Shown here: positions 55,518-64,000 of the stretch, one piece after another
Position numbering within the stretch: position 1 is the first letter of the stretch
Layout: each line of letters begins with the position of its first letter
Assembly (NCBI GenBank): GCA_028752905.1
Contig: JAQNBH010000009.1
Location: forward strand, 29,253,976 to 29,317,975
Direction of reading: 5' to 3'
Source: Cladorhizidae sp. MBARI D1340-BT2
Lineage: Eukaryota > Porifera > Demospongiae > Poecilosclerida > Cladorhizidae
Length of the DNA stretch: 64,000 nt
Translations under genes and position numbers: made by a program
Notes under the pieces: model-generated
What the model was told of the DNA's origin: nothing
Seen by the model: the letters and a program-made list of their open reading frames with translations, nothing else
The model's database searches: none

Positions 55518-55870
55518 CTGTCATAACATTCACTCCATTACTGCCTCCACACTACCATAAGGGACCTCATAAACTTCAGAAATAATATATTCTTGGATAA
55601 CAATCCCTACATTACTGCCTCCAGAAGGGACAGCAAAATTGTGATAAATAACTGATGCTATATAGCAGCACATTTTCTTGCAAAACTAAGCTATAAATCT
55701 TCTCATACCTCATGTTAGAGTAATCTGGATTTTATCATATTTGTGACGTCCCTTGTGGTTTGGAGGCAGTAATATAGTCCAAGAATATATTATTATTGCT
55801 GAAGTTTATAATTATTTGTGAGGTCACTTGTGGTTGTGTGGAGGCAGTAATGGAGTGGTTGTTATGACAG
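55518..55870. mobile_element. Palindromic MITE-like element, 353 bp
   Basis: Arms of about 117 bp are inverted copies. Left CTGTCATAACATTCACTCCA, TTACTGCCTCCACAC, TATATTCTTGGA and TTACTGCCTCCAGAAGGGAC pair with the right arm ending GGAGGCAGTAATGGAGTGG and TTGTTATGACAG. Each arm holds the TTACTGCCTCCA word twice. No coding sequence and no clear target duplication. Confidence 0.8.
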
Positions 55871-56395
55871 TCTAGCTATCATATATTTCCCCAGTTGGGC
55901 CTAACGTATTTCCAATGGGCATCTTTTCTATCATTTGCACATTGTTGCTCAGTACACTTGGTCACAGTAACTTAGTTACCTGCTCAAAACTTTAATGGAT
56001 TGTAACTAAGGTGCAATCATCTTGATCATCTGCATCTTCTGGCACTTGTGACAAGTACTTAGCTAAAGGTATAAAAAGTAACATATTATTAGCTATAATA
56101 TGGTTACAACACTATTCAGTGTCAATGTGATATAATAAATTTCAACTTCAATTAACAAATAAGTAGAATCAATACGTAATGTTAATTTTGTTACACGATT
56201 TACGAGTTTCTTACTTAAGCTTTAAAGTTGCGAACAAGATATAATGCTCACTGCTCCTAATATGGTATGAGTATAAAAAAATCCATTATTTATCTTATTT
56301 CTTACAACCAGTGAGATTGATGTGTATTTAAAGCCTCATCATCACTTGCACATCCATGTTGACATTTTAATTATAGATGCTGTGCACTAAACTAT
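55871..56395. other. No gene; likely intron of element 2
   Basis: AT-rich sequence between the core exon of element 2 and its zinc-binding exon. The duplicated block is entered at 56227 without any visible change in character. Confidence 0.5.
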
Positions 56396-56601
56396 TCTTA
56401 CCCAACTAATAACCACAGTAGTCCAGTATTAATCCTGTGGTCAGTCGTACTAAGGTACGCTTTTGCCCTTGGTGAGCACCATTGACGTCGTGGGCCTCAC
56501 ATAGTAGCATCTGATGTTCATCACTAGAGAAAAGGACCAGCCGCTTAACTGTCTCATTTGGATGGTTCATTGTGGGTTGGGTATAAGACATTCTTTCACC
56601 T
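56396..56601 (-). pseudogene. Element 2: integrase zinc-binding exon (copy 2)
   Basis: Same exon as at 170-375 with one residue changed (GQKRTL in place of GQKHTL). Here its downstream core exons are present at 54.5-52.6 kb on the same strand, which supports its assignment. Exons encoding the N-terminal region upstream of it were not found in the duplicated block. Confidence 0.65.
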
Positions 56602-59600
56602 ACAATATATTAATATTTTTACAAATGAAGTTTTTAAATATTTAAATACAGAATAAATACATCTTGGAATTTCCCATAAAACCTCTCCAGGTAGATGATA
56701 TCAGTGTCCCAATGACACTGTGGTCAGAGGGTCAGAGGTACAAAATACAGGTTAGGACTGAATTTCAGCCAGATCGGATTGTTACTACTACTACTACTAC
56801 TCTACTACTACTACTAATACTTAAAAAATCTTTATTAATGCAAATGTCTGGGAGATAAGTTGTTCTAGTTTTTCTTCACAAGTTGTTAGCACTGCTATGT
56901 CTCAGAGGAGTGATATCTCAGCCATGAGAAGGAAATTATCAAACGCTTGGGACCATGTCAGCAAATGTTCGACTAGTATGTAGCATACAATACTTTCCTC
57001 CTCTTAGGTGGGGGAGATATATAGATATATAGTAAGGGATTTTAACTTCCATCCAACTAACAAGTTCTATTAAACGGGAGGACAAGACCGCTTTATTTTA
57101 CCTACAATTTATTTTAATTTTTTTTACTGTTTCACTGATATACTAACTGGTTCAAGTGTCAGCTGAATATGAACCTCTTGAGTTATGATAGATTTAATGC
57201 TGACAGTTCATTATATACCAGTTGAAAATGGACGAGAAGAAGGGTAAATAACATTGTTTCTCACAGAAGTGAATAATTGTTTCTAAGTCAATTTTTTTAC
57301 ATTGGTAAATATTTTTATATTTTCTGGAAGATCTTTATTTTCTCTCTCTCATGATAATTCATCCCTTTTCTTACGAAATAAGAGTCCAGTCTTGTGGGCT
57401 CATTTCACATGCTAGTATTCAAATTGGACTAGTAGGAGAAATATATATAGAAACATTACAGTATCTGTGATTGCTGTTAACTTGGTGGTTAGCCATTAGG
57501 GTATGAACTTATTTTTATATTATTATTATTGTATTTTTAATGGCCTCATTGCTATTAAAAGTAATTAGTTGATTGATACACAAAGCACACAGAAGAGGCT
57601 ATCTTTTGTGACCTAAATGAGTAAAAATCAATGAAGCATTAAAAAGTTCTGGTATTTTGTTTTTAGAGAGAAAAAACACAAAAATGGTCATAAGGAAAGA
57701 GGCATTACAACACTTGCGATGTCAGAGTGAGATGCATGCTTTCAAAAGTTTTCTTGAATTAATTTTTTATTTTTCTCAATATCCCAATCTACCAATTTCA
57801 TTTTTATGCTGTCAGACTTGACTATATCTCATCAGAAAACGACTGGTTTAGGGGTGGGACTATTCAAAACACAAAGCAATGCAAGAGCTTAATTACAACC
57901 GACAAAAATTGAAATAGTTACACGGTTTTATGTAATGAGTCTCTTCTTCCGACGACAACCAGAATGCTGCAGTGATTAGAATCGCACTACAATCACACAG
58001 AGATGCCATCAAAGTTGAGAACTGGGGCACAACAACGTGGCATGCGCAGGAGCAGACTTTTATAGCCCCCTTCGCCAGATAGTGCATAAATTACGGAATA
58101 GCACTGAGTGATATTTTAGGCAAGTTTCAAGTCTTGGCCATATATGTTTATTGTATTAGGAATGATCCAACTTACTGCATTATTCTGGTTTCTTCTAATT
58201 CAACGCGCAGATGTGGGCGATGAAATGGATGGATACAAAGTATCATAACTCAAGAATGATAGACAAAAAAGGTATAAACTTGAAATGCAGTTAGTATAGT
58301 AGTGAAGGTATACAATAACAGGAAAAGAATAATTAAAAAAATGGTATACTCCCCCCTTAGAAGCAGTGAGAGAGATAAGGCAATTCTGTTTTCATTCATA
58401 GAATTGAGGGCAGTTCACAATAATTATGTCATGATATTTGCATCACTCTGGGTTACATTGAACTCTGACACTGAAGTTTCACCCACAGCTTGAAATTCAA
58501 ATTTCACCTAAATTATAAAACTCTACCCATTAATTAATGAACCAATGAAGTTAGATACAGACATATACAAAGAAAGTTCATCACTGCCTCCACCAAACTT
58601 TCCACATTCAATTCTTCCTTGGAGATACTTTTAGCGGAAAGCACACCACCATGTGTTAATTGAACAACTGGAACTGAATGGAACTTGAATCCATTCAAGC
58701 AATTTCATGTTCAAACTACCACAAAATTGATGCAAGCATCGCTAGTGTGAGCAGCATATAGCGCACCAGCATTTACCATGACAACTACAATTTTCAGGTG
58801 TCCACCCTAGCAATCACTAAATGAGGCAAGGCATAGATATGCATACCAGTGTTCAGCAGATACAAATTTACTGTTAGCATCAAAGAGTTTGAAAAGCTCT
58901 TAAAAAATGATCAGGCAACACAGCAAAGCAATCACGAGTATAACATACACTTAACAGCTACCCCCACTACTAGCAGCCCAGATATCAGCAACTGTAAGAT
59001 GGGTGTGGCTGGCTATATGTTCGCACATATAGCATTCTAATCAGACCAGCCAAAATTATAGTCTAGCAGGTGTTTTTTTTTAATTCCACCTCTGAAATTT
59101 CTTGCTACACAGTATAACTTCATTCTGACAAGACAAACAATCTTCCTTTACGTCTAACTAAAGCTAATTCACCAGTTGTCAGAGCTTCTATACCCTTACT
59201 CAGAGAGCACCACCCCTAGCAATCATTTGCATGAGGGTAAGTTTATGCCAGAATGAGCAATAGTGGTAAGGCAGCAAGGGTAGCAAACAACTGCTAGTTT
59301 GGTTAAGATAATAATCCTTGCACACAAATATATTTGCATGCATGGCCATAAAACCAACAAAAACTGGATCAATCCTGTTTGACATCAACCTCAATACGAA
59401 TTTTTGGTTTGTTTCCCACAAGCTAGATCACTACTAAGCAGGGTTTTGCCAATCACCCTAAATTGTTTTGGACATAATGGTGGGTCCAAAACAAATTACG
59501 GTTGGATGACTCCTTTCTGATGCTCACCTGTTTGCATCTAGCTTTAGTCATATCCTCCTGTTTAGTAATGTTATTTGGGATCTACTTGATGGGCACCAGA

Positions 59601-60529
59601 TCGACACCCAGAATAAGACAGGACATAGGCATAGTCTTGGCTGCCACTTGGGCCCATCTCCCAGGAGCTGCACATAAGTCAATCAGAACACGAGAAGATT
59701 GAAGAAAGTGATACTTTCTGTTCAGTTCACCAGTTTAAAGGCAGATATTGCTCTGTAGCCTTGTCACTTTGGTCGAGTGATAAAACCTCTTCATTTCTTC
59801 CTTAGTTTTGTCTTCTTTCCCATTCTAGGTTGACATGTGGGGAATCGCTCAATGTTTAAAATAACTGCAATATTCATCTCTGCCTTCAATCCTGTACCAG
59901 AAACTTGCACCGTACACCGAATACCAATTCATCCAGAACATTATATGAGTTTGGGTTAGATGCTCTAGCCTTCATCAGGATGCTAAGACTCATGTGGGGT
60001 TGTTATTTGGGTTAGCTGGCTAGTTGTCCACCACGTGAGTTTCCTGACTGGATGTGGCAGCAATGTAGGAGGGAGTGGTTTTAGCGGGTACAAAGTCTTG
60101 CGAATTTAGCGAGTTTTTTTGGCTAAATTAACAACCTGCTAAGAAATTTTTGTACCAAATCTGTCCTCTCTCTCATGACTGGAGCGATGTTTGCAGTAAC
60201 ATAGAGGAACTTCCCCTCTACTGGTTCATTGTATTAATTCTTAGTAAAAACTTTGACCTCTGCACCGCCAGTGACTTTGGCAGGAATTTTCAGATCTCTT
60301 TTAACAACTTGTATTCAGTAATTCTGTATGGCACCCTTGTACCATGAAATAGGTGTACCTCGAGATTTCTCTCGGAAAATGTCCAACTACCAGATTCCAC
60401 TACTGATCCTAGGCCATGACACTTTATGAGCAGCTATTATTAGGATTGTGAAGTTGCCTAGCAGACAATATTTCATTAGGTACTGGGCTTCAGGTAGCCA
60501 CTAACTACAAAGAAGAAATTAAACTTTTG

Positions 60530-61053
60530 TTTATCATAGAATCTAAAGCACTGGTTCAATGAGCAATAAACTTTGAAGTTGATTGAGGAAGGCATTGCTC
60601 AATATGTTGTGAAAAAACGAGCAGAACTGCAAGTAGCTGCTACACACAAGGCCCTGGTGTTTTAAGAGGGCAAGTGACACAGAAGGTCAAACACGAGTTA
60701 TCGTCTTTAAATTGCAAGTTTGTTCTAGTTCCTGCTAACATGACATTGTATTCAGCCACTTCATCTAACGGTCAATAGGTCAGCCAAAAAAATCAGATAC
60801 TACAATGATGCAACAACTTGAGAGTGGGAAGCAGCTTGGAGATGTTGATGCTGTGAAGAAACAACTTGAGAGTGGTAAGCAACTTGAAGATGTTGAAGTT
60901 GATTTTCGCTCAACCACGTGGCTAGTGAAGATGTATAACTTCTTCACCACCTGTGTTAAAGGATGGAAGAAGGCAGGTGTACTTGGACTATTGGATGGCA
61001 GCACAGAAATTCCAACTGAAGACCCTTTTCAGACATTCAAATTATCTCAATGA
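60530..61053 (+). pseudogene. DDE_1 transposase C-terminal relic, copy 2
   Basis: Counterpart of 4300-4825 with the same internal deletions and the same 82-codon end frame (60805-61053); one residue differs (GSTEIP in place of GSIEIP). Shared damage dates the element's death before the duplication. Confidence 0.6.
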
Positions 61054-61714
61054 ACTCTATCTTGACATAATAACATTAAAGTCACCTGAATAATGAACTT
61101 CAAATTGTATTCCCTAGAAGTTTCGACTATATACTCTAGCCTACAGCAGGAATAATTATTGGTATTATAATAACAACAACATACAATTCGTCAATGTTGG
61201 CATCCATGTTGGTAAAAATAAAATAATAGAGCCCCACCCTCCTTTCACATGTACTGTAGGAGTGAATTCATCTCCGGTTATATATATGCTCATGAAATCC
61301 CATATCTATGCCGGTCTTCCTAAAATAGCACCTGCCAATAATACTAGAACCGAGGGCTTCCTCGAGCCACTGCTGTCTAGCACTTACTAGAACTGCAGAA
61401 AATTGGGGCCTGCAGGAATTGAGGTCCACAACTTTGACTGCCTGTAACTGAAATATTTATATTTGTGCATCAGTTTTGGTATTACAAGAGAGCACACAGA
61501 GAGAGCTATCGTTTGAGCTATATAGAAACTTCATAGAATGAGGTATGCAGAATTTATGGAGCTCCAAAATCATAACAACAGGTTGTTGTTTTTACTTTTT
61601 AACTCAACACAGGTGACAGACAATTGCCTCTGACACATGTGAGATCTTTACCTTTGTGATGAAATTTAACTGCCTAACAATTACATCATGAAATATAAAT
61701 ATTCTTTCAATCAG

Positions 61715-61898
61715 GTTTGTGTATTTAGTGCCAACATTTCAACTTAAATACTTCGGCCCTGATGGAGACAAACGTATTTCACTAGAAACATTAGCACTAA
61801 AAACAAAACAGTTGATTGAAATAGAAATATTCATGTCACCTGATAATAATCATTTAGAAGATGTTCTTTCGCTTGTTACTTCAATATCTAAGCAATAG
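61715..61898 (+). CDS. Possible terminal coding exon, copy 2
   Basis: No nucleotide change seen relative to 5486-5669, including the acceptor and stop, while flanking bases differ here and there. Function unknown. Confidence 0.4.
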
Positions 61899-62668
61899 GT
61901 TGGACGAGAGGAAGGTAGCAGTAGAGGAGAGTACCAGGTAGGATAAGAACCTTTTGGAGATGGAGGAAAGTTAGTTGGGAATGTAGATCTTAAGTGTGCG
62001 GCAGAAAACTTGTTAAAGAGAGATACCATATTTTATTACCAGATAATTTAGCTAGCAATATAATATACAAAATGATAAGAGCTACAGCTGGTATAATGTT
62101 CAAGTTATCAACTTTGTTATTATATAGAGTATATAGTTATTGCAATTCTTTCACTGTTTAGCTATCAATATGTACTGACTTCATCTCACTCGCCTGGCAA
62201 CTGATCTGAATCACTATCATCTACGGGTACACAGAATCATAATCTATGTATACCTGCTTCACAGCTATGTATATCTGCTTCACAGCATCATCTTCTATGT
62301 ATACGTGCTTCACAGCATTATCTTCTATGTATGTGCATCACTGTATTTTCTTTGTCACTGCTCTCGCCATAAAGAAGGTGATGTTGTGGTCAAGCAGCTC
62401 CAAAGTCCCTTCTCAGTCAAACCGCTAATGTCATTTGTGTTGTTCTGTTGAGCCTTGGGATAGGCCCTCACTAAGTATATGCAAGCAATAAATGACGAGG
62501 ACAACTGGAAGGAGATGGAAAAACATGATAATTGAACTTTGACCTCACAAATGACCCTTTCCATGAGTTAAATTTTCTTGCAAGTGAGGTTATGTATGGT
62601 GCATTTAGTCATCGGTAAAACTGTTAAAACAGATTTCAAGAATTTTTTTTTACAGATAAATGGACAAT

Positions 62669-64000
62669 AATTTAGTTCAGTTTCAGGGACATGACGATGA
62701 CTTTTGTACTTTTTATAAGCACCTTGCATTTCTTTTCCAACTGTTATCTCTTCTCTGTATGCTCTGTGTACTCACGTATTTTTCTGTCTGCTGAATACTA
62801 ACTGAATCCATTGCAGTATGTATAATTTCTCCAAACCATTAAACGAGTAATCACATGTATACTGTTTTGCTTGACCACACACATGTTCAATGGGATTTAG
62901 TTAGCAGTGGAATTTTGGCAGAAATATTGCTCTGTACTCCCTGCTTGTGAAAAGCTCTTCCACCTTCGATTTTTTGGTTTGAAAGTCATCCATTGTCTCA
63001 AGCTTCTTGATCATGTCTGCTTTCAACATGCCAGTAGTGTTAACATTGTTTTCTTGGAGCACTTTTAGCAGGCCGTTCTGTTTACCACTTCCAGTTACGG
63101 AAAATTCAACCTGCTCCATTATCATTGACCAAGTGCTCCGAACTTAAAAACAACTCTTGCTGCCATAGGAATATCTGGGTGTGTTTCCTTAGCTTCATCA
63201 TGTTCGTGTGGGGTTAGACGAAAAAGCCATTGTGTTCATCAATGAAGTCACTGATCATCAACCACGAAGAGCACCTTTGGGATGAATAGCCAACTTTCCC
63301 TCCTCTCCCCATTACCATGACTGGCCTTCATTGGAATGAAAGCTTGATTCATCATGGTATAATAACACCAAGCATCGCAGTGCATCTGGATTGCCAATTG
63401 TTTCCTCGGTCACTCCATCTACACATAAAGGAGGTGGCAAGTGAGTTAACTCCAAGATTTCAATTTTCCGCAGATACATGCGACGATATTCTCTCCCATC
63501 ATCATGCTCAAGACCGTCAAAGTATATGGCTTTCTTTAGAGATGTAGGTGAGAAATCAAGATCATACAGCTAATTTCTGGCTGTTTGTGGAGTGATGGAA
63601 CGGGAAAAACCAGGTGGTAAGTGAGAATTTGGTAACATCTCTGAATTTACCCAGGTTGCAAATTTTGCATCAGTCATAACTGGCTCACTTTTCCTTTAGA
63701 TAACCATGCCAATGCTTTCAATCTGCAGTGTTCATCATCCACAACATATGGCCGAATGTGCTTGCCTTGTACTGATCCAGTAAACTCTCCCTTGCACTGG
63801 TAGAAATCTTTCATCCAGCCTCTGATTGTCTTTTCATTGAAACCAACCACTAAACCAGCTTCAGTAGCTGTAGCAACATAAGTTAGGCCAAAATGCTTTC
63901 GAAATATATCCATTATGGTAATGGCAATCATTCTAACAGTGTCCTTTGGCTGGCAATGCATCCACTCACTATATGCCTCTTGTGCATCTTCTGAGAAAGG
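62669..64000 (-). pseudogene. IS630/Tc1-like transposase relic, copy 2 (cut by window edge)
   Basis: Counterpart of 6440-8101; the N-terminus lies beyond the window. It keeps Phe in ESSFHSNEGQ (Ile in copy 1) and has Gln in MIMEQVEFSV where copy 1 has a stop, opening a 74-codon frame (63125-62901) through VEELFTSREYRAIFLPKFHC. The catalytic-Asp block is missing here too, and the stop before LNPIE is shared. A separate stop arose in the tail (about 62565). Confidence 0.75.

Larger units (their letters stand above)
56227..64000. repeat. Large direct duplication, copy 2
   Basis: Second copy of the block at 1-7771, truncated by the right edge of the window. The sequence just left of 56227 (50.6-56.2 kb) holds the downstream exons of the same integrase gene whose zinc-binding exon lies at 56.4-56.6 kb. 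So 56227 is only the point that matches the window start and not a true junction. The unit could be a 56.2-kb tandem segmental duplication or an allelic duplication in the assembly. Confidence 0.97.

Noticed and set aside
1..64000. Circular 56-kb molecule with overlapping ends
   Set aside because: The two copies differ at many positions, so they are not the same DNA read twice, and the content is chromosomal transposon debris.
1..64000. tRNA or rRNA genes
   Set aside because: I scanned for B-box-like GGTTCGAAT and rRNA-like blocks and saw none convincing. A proper tRNA search was not possible here.

Overview
The window is eukaryotic and almost certainly from a marine invertebrate; a demosponge is my best guess. 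It is AT-rich, and coding pieces are split by short GT-AG introns. No operons, Shine-Dalgarno patterns or long bacterial-style genes are seen. The transposon families present (KRBA2-like integrase/Ulp1/PHD genes, ZMYM1-like hAT, Gmr1-order gypsy, DIRS, piggyBac) are typical of invertebrate genomes. The organism is inferred from style, not from a marker gene.

The largest structure is a direct duplication. Bases 1-7771 recur at 56227-64000, offset 56,226-56,229 bp, with scattered single-base differences and a few small indels. Both copies run off the window, so no breakpoint is visible. The repeated block carries an integrase zinc-binding exon (minus), a DDE_1 transposase relic (plus), a short conserved open exon (plus) and an IS630/Tc1-like transposase relic (minus).

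Region by region. At 8.2-10.0 kb lies a minus-strand LINE relic. At 10.3-14.05 kb a CobW-type GTPase relic is fused in frame to a gypsy-type retrotransposon whose integrase remnant lies upstream of reverse transcriptase (Gmr1 order). At 14.2-16.7 kb are a 32-bp minisatellite and an LTR split by a small hAT element. At 16.8-22 kb is a tandemly duplicated stretch of a minus-strand host gene with phase-matched mini-exons. At 23.5-28.2 kb is a plus-strand integrase/Cys-rich/Ulp1/PHD gene in many exons. At 28.6-29.5 kb are minus-strand coiled-coil exons. At 32.5-33.7 kb is a DIRS relic. At 35.2-35.9 kb is a GCTAGC-rich minisatellite. At 36.2-38.0 kb is a piggyBac relic, and at 38.4-41.5 kb a ZMYM1-like hAT element with terminal inverted repeats. 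At 44.5-45.2 kb is a large palindromic foldback element. At 45.6-46.7 kb is another hAT-type transposase. At 47.0-49.9 kb is a second Gmr1-order retrotransposon with LTR and tRNA-Leu primer site. At 50.6-56.6 kb is a second integrase/Ulp1/PHD gene, on the minus strand and decayed, which runs into the duplicated block.

Nearly every recognisable transposase or polymerase carries stops, frameshifts or lost catalytic residues, so the window reads as a layered transposon graveyard around a few possible host exons. Candidates for living host sequence are the tandem mini-exons at 19.6-21.7 kb, the coiled-coil exons at 28.6-29.1 kb and the exon at 5.5 kb. No tRNA, rRNA or CRISPR array was recognised.
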